NCBI RefSeq assembly: GCF_000230675.1
Contig: NZ_AGIK01000001.1
Coordinates: 1,195,207 to 1,259,206 of the forward strand
Direction of reading: 5' to 3'
From: Synechococcus sp. WH 8016
Lineage (GTDB): Bacteria > Cyanobacteriota > Cyanobacteriia > PCC-6307 > Cyanobiaceae
Length of the DNA stretch: 64,000 nucleotides
The position numbers were made by a program, and so were the translations under genes. The first letter of the stretch is position 1, and every line of letters starts with the position of its first letter. The notes beneath the pieces are model-generated. The model was not told the origin of the DNA, searched no databases, and saw only the letters and a program-made list of their open reading frames with translations. Shown piece by piece: positions 47,279 to 56,343 of this stretch.

Positions 47279-47638
47279 TTAAGAATCTGCTTCGGCGATG
47301 TCCGGGTCTTCCAACGCGTCCATCAGCGAAGAGCCATGGCTGTTGTCAACAAGCTCGTCGTAAAGAAGATCGAGTCCGATCAGCACCCGTTCGCGATCAG
47401 AAAGGTCACCAATAATCCGACGCACAGGGGGCGGAAGAATTTTAGACAACGTGGGTGTAGCCAGAATTTTGTCCTCTTCCGCAAGCTGAGGATTTTTCAA
47501 GACATCAATGACCTTCAAGGCGTAAACACCTTTGAATTCAGTTTCAAGGATATTTCGAAGCGTTTTGAGTGCACGCATCGAATTCGGCGTGTTCCCAGCT
47601 ACATAGAGCTTGAGGATGTAAGTCTTCCGGGGGCTCAC
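47279..47638 (-). CDS. kaiB: Circadian clock protein KaiB
   Basis: Fold-switching clock protein that binds phosphorylated KaiC and sequesters KaiA. Reading from the GTG at 47638 it is 119 residues, starting [20 protein letters not shown] after the initiator, with [19 protein letters not shown] and the conserved cis-proline region [18 protein letters not shown]. The tail is longer and more acidic than in S. elongatus. The GTGA start overlaps the kaiA stop by four bases. Confidence 0.97.
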   Translation of the reverse strand: MSPRKTYILKLYVAGNTPNSMRALKTLRNILETEFKGVYALKVIDVLKNPQLAEEDKILATPTLSKILPPPVRRIIGDLSDRERVLIGLDLLYDELVDNSHGSSLMDALEDPDIAEADS

Positions 47639-48531
47639 AAGGTCACCTCCGAATCCTGAAGCTGGCGACGCTGAGATCCAGAGGGAACCAAGGGAATATC
47701 TCCAGGAACCGAACGTCGGTACATTTCGCAAAGGTGAGCCATGACGTCCAGCAGTGCAAGGCGGTAATCCTGAAGGAAGTCGTCTTTATGTCCTTCAAGT
47801 CTGAGTTGTTTCCAAAAGTCGTCAATCAGATTCATATGGATCTCAACGGTTTGGGTAATGGGCAAGTCGCCAAAAAAAGCGGTATTCACAAAACTCTCTA
47901 AAGCCTGGTTGGCCGCCGCGGGGTCACGGAAATAACCAATCAGCAAATCTCGGTAGGTTCGCTGCAGCGACTGCAGCAACTCCCGCTGTTCATGGGGCGG
48001 AAGATTGGCCAAGAATCGAGAGGGATCGCGCTTGTAAAAGACCCCGAGGTAGCCCAGCCTTTCCTGCAAACGACTAGACAACTTCCAGGCACTGCCCTCG
48101 GGCTGACCGCCAACCTGATCCGATTCAGCGGATCCATCTTCAGGGCGAATATCTTTCTGCCCGTGACGCAGAAACCGTGAAATTGCTGCGTCCACGTTGT
48201 AGCCCAGCTGCTCGAGCTGGTCGCCTGGCAGGTGGACTTCTTCGGGGTGGTAATCGACACGCCCCATCAATTCGCCCACCACAACGGCTGGAAAGAGCAG
48301 CCCACGAGCCAATAAGTCCTCTCGTGTCTGCTCTTCCAGAAGAGATTGTTCAATCACAACGGCATCAACAGCCTCCCGTTGTCGCTCCAAAGCGGAAACG
48401 ACATCGACGGCAGAATCCTCAAGGCCAAGGTCAACCCTGGTGTAGCGATTGCCAGGCAACCACTGACAGCAAGCCGATTCAAGCTCAGGCGACCTCAACA
48501 AGAACGCGATCGTGAGTGCCGGCCTGCTCAT
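47635..48531 (-). CDS. kaiA: Circadian clock protein KaiA (full length)
   Basis: Stimulates KaiC autophosphorylation. The 298-residue product has a pseudo-receiver N-domain ([20 protein letters not shown] through about residue 130), a linker, and the dimeric helical C-domain ([20 protein letters not shown], then [20 protein letters not shown]). Full-length KaiA marks marine Synechococcus; Prochlorococcus lost it. ATG 48531 is preferred; an upstream extension is open but has no KaiA counterpart. It diverges from rplU (135 bases between starts). Confidence 0.96.
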   Translation of the reverse strand: MSRPALTIAFLLRSPELESACCQWLPGNRYTRVDLGLEDSAVDVVSALERQREAVDAVVIEQSLLEEQTREDLLARGLLFPAVVVGELMGRVDYHPEEVHLPGDQLEQLGYNVDAAISRFLRHGQKDIRPEDGSAESDQVGGQPEGSAWKLSSRLQERLGYLGVFYKRDPSRFLANLPPHEQRELLQSLQRTYRDLLIGYFRDPAAANQALESFVNTAFFGDLPITQTVEIHMNLIDDFWKQLRLEGHKDDFLQDYRLALLDVMAHLCEMYRRSVPGDIPLVPSGSQRRQLQDSEVTL

Positions 48532-48666
48532 CCAAAACGAAAAGTGATCAATTGAATCTTGACGAAAGAGAGCACGAAGGTCGAAGATCTTTGTTTGTCT
48601 TTCGATTGCGGCACAGGCCAAATCGGTGGCTTTCAAGTCTCCGAGCCTGTTCGCGTCCTGTAGCCC

Positions 48667-49044
48667 ATGGCAGAAACCAGTAGCACCAGCTCACAAACCA
48701 CTCCAGAGACAGGCTCATACGCCATTGTCGAAGCCTCTGGGCAGCAATTTTGGGTGCAACCCAACCGTTATTACGATCTCGATCGTCTGCATGCAGACGT
48801 CGACGCCAAGATCACCCTCGACAAGGTGCTCCTCGTCAAGAACGGTGACGTCGCCACCGTTGGCAAGCCGTACGTCCAGGGCGCCAGCGTGGAGCTCAAG
48901 GTGATGGCCCACCGTCGCGGTCAGAAAGTGATCGTTTATAAAATGCGCCCCAAAAAGAAGACACGCCGTAAGAATGGTCATAGACAGGAGCTCACACGAG
49001 TGATGGTCGAATCCATTTCCGTTGGCGGCAAAGCCATCAGCTGA
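48667..49044 (+). CDS. rplU: 50S ribosomal protein L21
   Basis: Binds 23S rRNA together with L20. The 125 residues have a 15-residue Ser/Thr-rich leader, then [40 protein letters not shown] and the basic [19 protein letters not shown] segment. Operon with rpmA (43 bases), the universal pairing; it diverges from kaiA as in other marine Synechococcus. Confidence 0.97.
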   Translation: MAETSSTSSQTTPETGSYAIVEASGQQFWVQPNRYYDLDRLHADVDAKITLDKVLLVKNGDVATVGKPYVQGASVELKVMAHRRGQKVIVYKMRPKKKTRRKNGHRQELTRVMVESISVGGKAIS

Positions 49045-49087
49045 TTGCTTCAACCAGCTTCCCCCCTCACCATCTCTTTGATTTCCC

Positions 49088-49357
49088 ATGGCCCACAAGA
49101 AAGGCACAGGCTCAACCCGTAACGGACGCGACTCCAATTCCAAGCGCCTCGGCGTGAAGGCCTACGGCGGCGAGAGCGTAACGGCTGGCTCGATTCTGAT
49201 CCGCCAACGCGGCACCTCTGTCATGCCAGGCGTCAACGTTGGTCGTGGCAAGGATGACACCTTGTTTGCGTTGACCGACGGGATTGTCAAGTTTGAGTCG
49301 ATCCGCCGCGGACTCCGCAATCGCAAGCGCATCACCGTTGCCGCAGCAGCTCAGTAG
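49088..49357 (+). CDS. rpmA: 50S ribosomal protein L27
   Basis: Lines the peptidyl-transferase centre. The 89-residue protein starts [20 protein letters not shown] and has [20 protein letters not shown], all family hallmarks, with no N-terminal cleavage sequence. It follows rplU and is closed by the terminator at 49406-49443. Confidence 0.98.
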   Translation: MAHKKGTGSTRNGRDSNSKRLGVKAYGGESVTAGSILIRQRGTSVMPGVNVGRGKDDTLFALTDGIVKFESIRRGLRNRKRITVAAAAQ

Positions 49358-49405
49358 AACAAAAGGACCAAGCAGCCTCTTCAACAATCGAAGCAGGTTT
49401 ATAGA

Positions 49406-49443
49406 AGAGCAGTGATCTTTTCTGAGGTCATTGCTCTTTTTTT
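49406..49443 (+). terminator. Rho-independent terminator after rpmA
   Basis: Stem AGAGCAGTGA (49406-49415) pairs with TCATTGCTCT (49427-49436), with one G-U pair and an 11-base loop, followed by seven T. It marks the border between core genes and the AT-rich island. Confidence 0.9.
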
Positions 49444-50002
49444 ATTGCAATCATCCAAACAATAATTTCCGATCTACAGCTGCGGCAAAACTCATCATTA
49501 ACGCCAAGATATTCATATCAACCATGGCGTAAAATTCAAAGACGCAAATAGCTTCTGAATGATTGCTGCTGAGCTCATCAAAGGAAATTCAGTTCGCATC
49601 CCGCATCTCTTGCTGATACCTGCAGAAAGAGCTCCAACCTTGAGGCCAAGACCCAAGGGCAACATCAAGCAGGATCTCTATCCGAGCCAAAACGTTGGCT
49701 AAAGGAATAAAGGAAAGCAAGAACAGTTTCCGATTGACAGGAAGACCTCAAAGAGAGATTAAATCATAGTTTTATCAAACCATAACCAATCAGACAACCA
49801 CCCAAATTGGCTTGATTAAACATACTGAGACCTGGACGAATGTCTTTACATCCATCGAATCGTCATAGGCCTAGAGAGCGGTCATCTCAGCCAACAAAGG
49901 GGCATAGCTTCACACAAGTCATTTTCCAATTTTTCCTTTTGAGGCTGATATGCCCCCAACGACTCACAGAATCCGACATCAGGGAAACAAGCCTAATCAG
50001 CC
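49444..50002. other. AT-rich, gene-poor stretch at island edge
   Basis: About 560 bases after the rpmA terminator. Apart from the doubtful 43-codon minus-strand frame at 49589-49720, I see no supportable gene. A plus-strand frame at 49840-50160 has poor composition and runs antisense to the RHH gene. No tRNA or integrase attachment repeat was recognised. Confidence 0.4.
49589..49720 (-). CDS. Doubtful 43-residue protein or gene remnant
   Basis: A TTG-started frame reads MLSFIPLANVLARIEILLDV then ALGSWPQGWSSFCRYQQEMR and DAN. The composition is natural-looking, and the GC content is higher than its AT-rich surroundings. There is no ATG, no clear ribosome-binding site, and a stop lies 10 codons upstream of the TTG, so it could be the 3' remnant of a longer gene. 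No family identified. Confidence 0.33.
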   Translation of the reverse strand: MLSFIPLANVLARIEILLDVALGSWPQGWSSFCRYQQEMRDAN

Positions 50003-50206
50003 TTAGCGGGCTATTAACACCACACCAAGAGTCAACCAGCTACTTTGATCGCTTATCATCAATTCAATCAAATGAGCATCATGCTTATCACAAAAATCAG
50101 AAACACATTGCCTCAAAATATGGCCAATCGACAAAGACTCTGTATAGCAAAGAAGCTTGAGCTTTTTATGAAGATCATCATGCAGCTCAAAGGTGATACG
50201 TTTCAT
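50003..50206 (-). CDS. Ribbon-helix-helix DNA-binding protein, orphan antitoxin-like
   Basis: A 67-residue protein opening MKRITFELHDDLHKKLKLLC then YTESLSIGHILRQCV. The strand RITFEL, helix DDLHKKLKLL and helix SIGHILRQCVSDF match the MetJ/Arc ribbon-helix-helix fold of repressors and type II antitoxins. No toxin gene lies next to it. The C-terminal SSWLTLGVVLIAR tail is hydrophobic. The ATG at 50206 has only a weak upstream ribosome-binding site. AT-rich like the rest of the island. Confidence 0.62.
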   Translation of the reverse strand: MKRITFELHDDLHKKLKLLCYTESLSIGHILRQCVSDFCDKHDAHLIELMISDQSSWLTLGVVLIAR

Positions 50207-50409
50207 TTTTCAGCAGAGTGCATGTGCATTGTTCAGCAATATGGAAAAAGAATGAGAGCTAAAAAACTGAATTGTACTATTTTTGATAAGAAACGGATAG
50301 GCCTATAAAAATCTTAATTTTTTCCTTAGCTTCAAGCCTTGCGCCGATCCCCCAACCAGTCCTCGCTTGAGTTGAGCTGCTCCTGGAGGTTGATCATGTC
50401 TCTAGCTGT

Positions 50410-51360
50410 TCAAAGGGACTCGGAATGTTTAACCGTATGACTAGGCAATTCTCCGAAACTTGTGAAATATCTCCTAGAAAACCTGCCTTGATGCTTAAAT
50501 CCAAAACGAATAGCTATTTCACGAATAGTCTTCGTATTGCAATCGGCAGAGCAATCAAGCAATGATCTTCTAGCCTCTTCAAGTCTTACCTGTGTCATCA
50601 TCTCTATAATTCCCATGCCAAAATAGTCTTGACATACTCTATACAATGAAGCTTGGGCTACATTTAAGTGCCGACAAACATCTGATAAAGACATCGGTGA
50701 ACTCATTTTATCAGGATCATGAGAAAGATTAACAATCTCACCAAGCAATCCCTGATTCTTCGCTTGTTTCTTTTTATATAACCTGTGTCCTCCTTCTTCA
50801 AGGCATATAGTCATTAAATCATAGTATTTAGAGGGATTCGAAATTCCCTGAACAAGATCCCTTCGAGTAAGCCTGCGTAATTGGGAAAAGGCTTCATGAT
50901 CAATCACTAAGCCAATAGATTGGTGTAAAATCTCAAGAGCACGATTTGCCTGGCATTCTTCAAGTTTATCGAGTAATATTTTCCTGTCTAACATACATGC
51001 AGTTGCAGAGCATGATTCAGAATATTTCCCCCATGAGTCCCCTGGATTTGAACGAAAAGTAGTAAGACCACCAAGACTATTATCGCTCATATCAAAACCA
51101 TCGCAATATCCATGCGGATAACTTGCTTTCTGTATTGGTGTTATCCAGTTAAAATCGACGGACCAACCTGTACCCCATCCCTCATATAAAAGAGGTTTTG
51201 ATGCACTGATCTCGGCTATGGCCATGCCAGAAGATCTTTCATGTGCCATTGAATAACTACCTTCACCAGTTTCAAGCTGAGTAATTCTTGTAAATTGATC
51301 ATATTTCTGAAGAGTCTCAGACAATTGCAATGGATCTGTATAGGAAAACTTGACTTTCAT
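50410..51360 (-). CDS. AraC-family transcriptional regulator
   Basis: A 316-residue regulator. The C-terminal 100 residues form the double helix-turn-helix: MSLSDVCRHLNVAQASLYRV (HTH1) and IREIAIRFGFKHQGRFSRRY (HTH2), ending with FTSFGELPS, the usual family endpoint. The N-terminal 110 residues are cupin-like and hold the effector site (ITQLETGEGSYSM, EISASKPLLYEGWG). It overlaps the upstream regulator remnant by four bases (ATGA). The whole protein is a paralogue of that remnant, so the pair arose by tandem duplication. Effector and targets are unknown. Confidence 0.88.
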   Translation of the reverse strand: MKVKFSYTDPLQLSETLQKYDQFTRITQLETGEGSYSMAHERSSGMAIAEISASKPLLYEGWGTGWSVDFNWITPIQKASYPHGYCDGFDMSDNSLGGLTTFRSNPGDSWGKYSESCSATACMLDRKILLDKLEECQANRALEILHQSIGLVIDHEAFSQLRRLTRRDLVQGISNPSKYYDLMTICLEEGGHRLYKKKQAKNQGLLGEIVNLSHDPDKMSSPMSLSDVCRHLNVAQASLYRVCQDYFGMGIIEMMTQVRLEEARRSLLDCSADCNTKTIREIAIRFGFKHQGRFSRRYFTSFGELPSHTVKHSESL

Positions 51361-52391
51361 GACATGCTTCCTCTATGCAAATCAGAGACAAGAACACTCA
51401 TTTTGCTTGCTTTATCAATTGTCTCTTCAGGACTCTCTTCAAACGTCTTAAAATAAAGACGTTGAAAAGAATTCCAATTTTTAAATCCATAATACAAAGC
51501 GTTATGCTGCTTAGTAAATTGCTTCAGGCCTCGAGGAACATGGGGATTTAAATAAGATTTTTTGACTTGTTCTAGACGGATACTCTTAATCAAATCGAGA
51601 GTATTCATATTAAAGGTCGATCTACAAGCTTGGCCGAGAGATTCTTGCTCAGAGTTCAAGTATTTGGATATTTCTCCTATTGTCAAGGGTGGCAAGCCTG
51701 GTCTATCTTCATGCAATAACTTAACAAGATCCTCTATTAACTCGGTCGATTCAGATCTCTCTGTGATGTAATTAGGAAGCTCACAAGAATCCTCCAAAGT
51801 CGCAATAGCTAAATCGTAAAATCCATTTGCTTTGGCTACACCCTTGGTAAAATGATATTGAAACAATTTCTTGAGCTGAAAACTGGCATCACTATTTGAA
51901 TCAATACCAATACATTCTTCTATCCTCGCATAGGCATTGTAAGCATTCATCTCATCAATTTTTTCTTTCATTAATTTCCACTTCAAGCTCATACAGCAAA
52001 GGAGAGTATTGGCCCCGACAATATCTCATGTATTGCCACCAGTTTTATTTAAGCGATTAAATCCAGCGATTCTTAAATCTTTCATTTTATGACCACCAAT
52101 AATAGTATTACTCCCTGGCTTTTTCCCTTGATTGTTTACCCAACAAAATGCAATTGAATTTTGATTTGCCTCTTCTTCGTAAAGCAATGTTTGATTTGAC
52201 TTAAAAATTTCAAGGTGAACATTATTAATCGGCGCGCAGATTGAACTCGTTTGCAGTTCACCCTTGCTTAGCTGGGTGATATTGCAAGAAAAATTTGAAG
52301 TGGAGTAATATTCATTGTAGTGATTCTTGCAATACGTTTCCATTCCAAGCAAGTTACTGAAAACATATTCTTTTGCCTTCCTTGCCTTCAT
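51357..52391 (-). pseudogene. AraC-family regulator split by one in-frame TGA
   Basis: Two frames, 52391-52026 (121 codons, sensor half) and 51992-51357 (211 codons, linker plus HTH half), lie in the same reading frame, separated by one TGA (52028-52026) and 11 sense codons. Together they give a protein of about 344 residues aligning along its whole length with the intact neighbour: ITQLSKGEL with ITQLETGEG, EIFKSNQTLLYEEEANQNS with EISASKPLLYEGWGTGWS, FYDLAIATLED with YYDLMTICLEE, and LTIGEISKYLNSEQESLGQA with MSLSDVCRHLNVAQASLYRV. Either a recent nonsense mutation or readthrough; the halves may also work as separate proteins. Confidence 0.82.
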
Positions 52392-52473
52392 CTAAATACT
52401 GCCTTAGAGCAATCTCTGTAAAATCTGATTCAGAATAACAACTATTCGCTTTCCGATCAGACATTACAAGACT

Positions 52474-52490
52474 CTTTTAATATTTAAAAG
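52474..52490. repeat. Inverted repeat CTTTTAA-TAT-TTAAAAG in divergent promoter region
   Basis: A perfect 7-bp inverted repeat with a three-base spacer, 83 bases upstream of the split AraC start and in the divergent region facing the Nif11 gene. It could be an operator for one of the regulators; AT-rich chance occurrence is possible. Confidence 0.35.
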
Positions 52491-52706
52491 ACAATCCGAG
52501 AGGCCTATGGAGCACAGGGCTCAGGCGAATAGACCTCCTTAGCAAAGATTTACTCATTTTCGAAGCAATGCACGTTCCCAGGATGCATAAAACCGAAAAG
52601 TCACATTCACTATTTCCGCATTGCACTCAATATTAAACGCAGCAAGTATATTTTCACCCAAAAAAGGGTTCATGCAGTGCATATATCGAGTAGCGATAAT
52701 CATGCT

Positions 52707-53030
52707 ATGTCTCATTCTCAATTACATGCATTCATTGATCGAGCACATAATGACGAGCAATTTCGCGCTCACCTTTCATCAATGCATCCAAATCAGATTA
52801 TAGAATTTGCCGCAGAGAGTGGCTTTGATTTCTCAGATGAAATCAAAGGAAGATTTGTTAATCGATGGAAAGGAGTATATTTTTGCCCTCAAGCTATTGA
52901 AGTTGGAATCCTATGTCCAGGATTAGTGCTAGCTGGCTATAAAAACCTTCTTCACTATTCTCAGTCTACATGCAGCGCTTCAAATCTCAAGGAGGAAGAA
53001 CATGATTTTAGATCAGGTGGCATCTATTAA
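52707..53030 (+). CDS. Nif11-type leader peptide protein
   Basis: A 107-residue protein starting MSHSQLHAFIDRAHNDEQFR and continuing IIEFAAESGFDFSDEI. The N-terminal 50 residues match the Nif11 domain (N11P leader), which in cyanobacteria heads precursor peptides of ribosomally made natural products or small orphan proteins. There is no double-Gly cleavage site; the C-terminal half holds three cysteines (VYFCPQ, ILCPGL, STCSAS). No maturation enzyme or exporter is nearby. ATG 52707 is preferred over ATG 52677. It is divergent from the AraC pair. Confidence 0.72.
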   Translation: MSHSQLHAFIDRAHNDEQFRAHLSSMHPNQIIEFAAESGFDFSDEIKGRFVNRWKGVYFCPQAIEVGILCPGLVLAGYKNLLHYSQSTCSASNLKEEEHDFRSGGIY

Positions 53031-53138
53031 TTTTAAAAACTTGCGCCAACTCCAAGGCTTCAACTTATGATTTTTCCGTCATCCTGATCTCGGAAAGAAT
53101 GCATTTAAGACAGCCCGCTGAGGCGCGACAGGATTAAA

Positions 53139-53318
53139 TCAGCAAGAAGATAGACTTACCAATTGATGATCAAGCTTTTGGTCATCAATTGAATCTTTGC
53201 CAACAAATAGGCAAGAAAAAACGATCATCGCTCTGAACTCAACCCTTAACATCAAAATCCATTCACGCATCTCAAGGCAACCATTATCAAGCATGTGATC
53301 GTTCCACTTAAGTTTCAC
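53139..53318 (-). CDS. Doubtful small protein, 59 residues
   Basis: A GTG-started frame reading KLKWNDHMLDNGCLEMREWI after the initiator, then LMLRVEFRAMIVFSCLF. Internal ATGs are also available. The composition is acceptable, but a frame of this length can occur by chance in AT-rich DNA, and it contains a hairpin sequence (53160-53191). No homologue comes to mind. Confidence 0.28.
   Translation of the reverse strand: MKLKWNDHMLDNGCLEMREWILMLRVEFRAMIVFSCLFVGKDSIDDQKLDHQLVSLSSC
53160..53191. repeat. 10-bp perfect inverted repeat, hairpin
   Basis: CAATTGATGA, 12-base loop, TCATCAATTG, about 130 bases past the Nif11 stop. It may be a weak transcription end signal for the Nif11 gene; no U-tract follows. 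Confidence 0.5.
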
Positions 53319-53371
53319 TCAAGAGACATCTTCAAAAGCTTTCATTCAAGCAATGATCAACGTCCTCACGA

Positions 53372-54136
53372 CTAAGGGGTAATGCCTAGTGGTCGATAGA
53401 CCCTTGTGGTGATTAATAATGGGTGAAAGACCTCAAGGAAATGCGATTGCAACGTTCGAAAGAAGCAATCAACAAGATCAGGGGCATCAAAGTGAAAAGG
53501 ATATTCGCCGCTATGACCTTTAAAGAAGTACCAGTTTAATAAAGCTCGTCCATCCTCATTCATGAGTGCATGAAATTGCATGAGCTGATCCGACGGATCA
53601 GGGAGGTGCTCCAAGACATCAAGGCAAACGACCGTATCAAAACGTTGGCTAGTGAGATCTGATAGATCACGATGCATCGACATCTTGTGTTCCAGTCCAA
53701 GAGCCACAGCCCTGGACCAAACGAACGCTCTGTTCTGTGGATTCAGATCAACGAAATGAACTCGATCAACAGCGTCCAATGCCGCTGCAGCCAGAGCGTG
53801 GGTGCCGATCCCTCCTCCAAAATCAAGAACGGTGCCTCGAGCAAAATCCTCCTGCAAACGCAGCGTGTCCGCGATGTAATCAGAACTGCTGAGATGCCAA
53901 GCCGCCAACTCAAAGAGATGGCCCGTCCCTACGGTGCTTTCATAAAACTCCGTGGCTTGATCCGCTTGAAAAGCGCCCGGATGGAGTGCGGCTAAATCAT
54001 CCTTGCCATCGGGTAAGCGCTGATCCACCTGCTCCAGCGTGAGCTGAAGGTGTTCAGCCAAATGGGCACGAACAGAAAAGCCACTCTCCAAGAAGGTCTC
54101 GATGTCCACGCGGGGAGAATTGCTGAGACGTTGCAT
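53372..54136 (-). CDS. Class I SAM-dependent methyltransferase
   Basis: A 254-residue methyltransferase. The SAM-binding motif I is GTVLDFGGGIGTHALAAA, motif II VHFVDLNPQN, and motif IV FDTVVCLDVLEHLPDP, typical of the UbiE/COQ5-like group. The first 80 residues are a helical cap. The target is unknown. I chose ATG 54136; the open frame extends upstream into the divergent truB start, which is unlikely. It marks the inner edge of the island next to truB. Confidence 0.85.
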   Translation of the reverse strand: MQRLSNSPRVDIETFLESGFSVRAHLAEHLQLTLEQVDQRLPDGKDDLAALHPGAFQADQATEFYESTVGTGHLFELAAWHLSSSDYIADTLRLQEDFARGTVLDFGGGIGTHALAAAALDAVDRVHFVDLNPQNRAFVWSRAVALGLEHKMSMHRDLSDLTSQRFDTVVCLDVLEHLPDPSDQLMQFHALMNEDGRALLNWYFFKGHSGEYPFHFDAPDLVDCFFRTLQSHFLEVFHPLLITTRVYRPLGITP

Positions 54137-54210
54137 CTTCTGCCGGTCAGACAGCGTCAATTTACGTGCAGGCCGGATGCCACATTCAGAACAACTGCTG
54201 TTGAAACCCC

Positions 54211-55104
54211 TTGGATGCACCACTTGGCTTCGTGGTGATCGACAAGCCATCAGGTCTCACCTCCCATGCCTGCGTGAGCCGGATGCGTCGCGTGCTCAAA
54301 ACCAAAAGAGTGGGGCATGGAGGCACGCTTGACCCGGCCGTGACTGGCGTGCTGCCGATTGCCGTGGGCCAGGCCACCCGACTGCTTCCCTACCTGCCAG
54401 GAGAGAAAACTTATCGGGGTGTGATCCAGCTGGGGACCAGCACGAACACCGATGATCTTCAGGGAGAGGTCGTTGCGGTTCAGGACTGGCCGCAATTGAG
54501 CCTGGAGGACATCGATCAGGCGCTCGATCCATTCCGCGGCAGCATCGAGCAGTGCCCTCCCCAGGTTTCAGCGGTTCACGTGAACGGTGAACGCGCCCAT
54601 GCAAGAGCCCGCCGCGGTGAGGTGATGGACCTACCTGCCCGCCCTGTGACCATCCACACACTCTCACTTGAGAATTGGGATTCAGAGCAAGGAAAGCTCA
54701 CTATTGAGGTGCACTGCTCCGCTGGCACCTACATCCGTTCATTGGCGAGAGATCTCGGCCAGTCGCTCGGATGTGGCGGCTGCCTCGACTGGCTGAGGCG
54801 CACCCAAGCCCTGGGATTCGTAGAAGCCCATGCCATCGCACTCCCAGTGCATCCCAATGAACAGAACACTTCAGGGATGGAGCCGCTCACCCTCATTCCT
54901 CCCCAACTCGCCTTAACGCACCTACCCACACGAACGCTCTCCGAAGGCGAGCGGGACGACTGGAGCTGCGGACGCGCGATTCCCCATCAAAATGGAACCG
55001 GGCCCACCGTTGTTCTTAGTTCAGACGACATCATGCTGGGAATCGGACTCGCCAACAGCGAAGACCAGCTCAGACCCAAGGTCGTGTTTGAAGCGCGCGG
55101 CTGA
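54211..55104 (+). CDS. truB: tRNA pseudouridine-55 synthase
   Basis: Makes pseudouridine 55 in the T loop of tRNAs. The 297-residue enzyme starts [20 protein letters not shown], with the catalytic Asp in [19 protein letters not shown] and [14 protein letters not shown], and later the [18 protein letters not shown] segment. About 60 residues at the C-terminus form a PUA-like tail. ATG 54211; it is followed 17 bases later by yebC. Confidence 0.96.
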   Translation: MDAPLGFVVIDKPSGLTSHACVSRMRRVLKTKRVGHGGTLDPAVTGVLPIAVGQATRLLPYLPGEKTYRGVIQLGTSTNTDDLQGEVVAVQDWPQLSLEDIDQALDPFRGSIEQCPPQVSAVHVNGERAHARARRGEVMDLPARPVTIHTLSLENWDSEQGKLTIEVHCSAGTYIRSLARDLGQSLGCGGCLDWLRRTQALGFVEAHAIALPVHPNEQNTSGMEPLTLIPPQLALTHLPTRTLSEGERDDWSCGRAIPHQNGTGPTVVLSSDDIMLGIGLANSEDQLRPKVVFEARG

Positions 55105-55121
55105 TTCCTCCCCTGCTCCGT

Positions 55122-55862
55122 ATGGCCGGCCACAGCAAATGGTCCCAGATCAAACGCACCAAGGCGGTGGTGGATGGGAAGCGAGGTGCCCTATTCACCA
55201 GGCTTGGACGCGAGATCACCGTGGCGGCGCGTAACGGAGCCGATCCAAACGGCAATTTTCAATTGCGCACGGCGATCACCAAAGCGCGCTCGGCGGGTTT
55301 ACCAGCAGGCAACATTGAACGCGCGATTGCCAAAGGATCGGGCCAAGGAGAGGCCGGTTCCAGCCTGGAATTGATTCGCTACGAGGGGTATGGCCCTGAA
55401 GGCATGGCTGTCCTTGTGGAAGCACTCAGCGACAACCGAAACCGCACGGCGGCCGAGGTTCGTCTGGCCTTCAGCAAACACGGCGGAAAACTCGGAGAGA
55501 CGGGATGCGTGAGTTATCTCTTTCAGCATCGCAGCGAGGTGCGACTGGAGGGACATTGCGAAGAAGAGCCCCTGCTAGAAGCCCTTCTCGAACTCGATGC
55601 AGAGGGATATGTGTGGCAAAGCGATGGCAACACCATGGTTCATGGTGGCTTCGAAGCCCTCGAACAACTTCAACAGGGGCTCCAGGATCGTGGCTGGTCC
55701 GTGATCGATTGGGAGCACTGCTGGCACCCCTTGGCGCTTGTGGAGATCCAAGACCAACACCTTGCAGAAACGTGCCAACGTTTACAAGAAGCCTTAGAGG
55801 CCCTGGATGATGTCTGCAGCGTGAGCACCAATCTTGGGACTGCCGAATTCACTGAACATTGA
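55122..55862 (+). CDS. YebC/PmpR family DNA-binding regulatory protein
   Basis: A 246-residue protein beginning [20 protein letters not shown], the universal YebC start, with [17 protein letters not shown] and [20 protein letters not shown]. YebC-family proteins act as transcription factors in some bacteria and as factors relieving ribosome stalling at proline stretches in others; which applies here cannot be told. The length is normal. Downstream of truB. Confidence 0.95.
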   Translation: MAGHSKWSQIKRTKAVVDGKRGALFTRLGREITVAARNGADPNGNFQLRTAITKARSAGLPAGNIERAIAKGSGQGEAGSSLELIRYEGYGPEGMAVLVEALSDNRNRTAAEVRLAFSKHGGKLGETGCVSYLFQHRSEVRLEGHCEEEPLLEALLELDAEGYVWQSDGNTMVHGGFEALEQLQQGLQDRGWSVIDWEHCWHPLALVEIQDQHLAETCQRLQEALEALDDVCSVSTNLGTAEFTEH

Positions 55863-55987
55863 CGCAGCAAGACAGTCATTTCGTTTTTTGATGGCCTCCA
55901 GCCCCTACAGAAGCATGGATGAATGAGCGCCAGGCAATTCCATAACCCCACGCATGAGCGCAGGGTATGAGGGCCATCAAGATTTAA

Positions 55988-56212
55988 TCAGAAGCCTCGA
56001 TACATATTTTGGGAGACATAATTTGGCTTAGGCACAAATGGTCCTGAAGAAGCTCCCCATTTCACAGCACTATCGAGATCGTAGACAAAAGGCTTAGGGA
56101 TCTTGATGTCTTTCACTTTCGGTTTCGGCTTGAGAATTTTTGCAAGTTTGTTTTCAACACCTCCACCTGCCATTATTTGCAGCTGATCGAGGCTCAGTTC
56201 AGCGTTATTCAT
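55988..56212 (-). CDS. Double-glycine leader peptide, putative RiPP or bacteriocin precursor
   Basis: A 74-residue peptide starting MNNAELSLDQLQIMAGGG. The ELSLDQL-x-x-M-GG pattern is the leader recognised by C39-peptidase (PCAT) exporters in cyanobacteria, with cleavage expected after GG. The core is about 56 residues, Lys/Pro-rich at first (KPKPKVKDIKIPKP) and aromatic-Gly-rich later (KWGASSGPFVPKPNYVSQ), without Cys, so lanthionines are impossible. No exporter, LanM or other maturation gene is in the window. ATG 56212. It sits in AT-rich DNA between yebC and the PEP mutase-like gene. Confidence 0.68.
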   Translation of the reverse strand: MNNAELSLDQLQIMAGGGVENKLAKILKPKPKVKDIKIPKPFVYDLDSAVKWGASSGPFVPKPNYVSQNMYRGF

Positions 56213-56343
56213 TGATTTGAATTGGTTGAGTGAGGCGAAGAGGGTGATACCTCTCCGATGCACACACCATCCCACCGATCCATGGCTGCGGTCACGAGCT
56301 AAATCATCTCGACCCGTGATCTTGGTCACAGGATCTCACAACT

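Noticed and set aside
49840..50160. Plus-strand frame of 106 codons in the AT-rich island
   Set aside because: Composition is Ser/His/Gln-rich without structure, it has no ribosome-binding site, and it runs antisense to a better supported ribbon-helix-helix gene.
49444..53371. CRISPR array, integrase or insertion sequence within the island
   Set aside because: No regular repeats, transposase motifs or terminal inverted repeats were seen on either strand.
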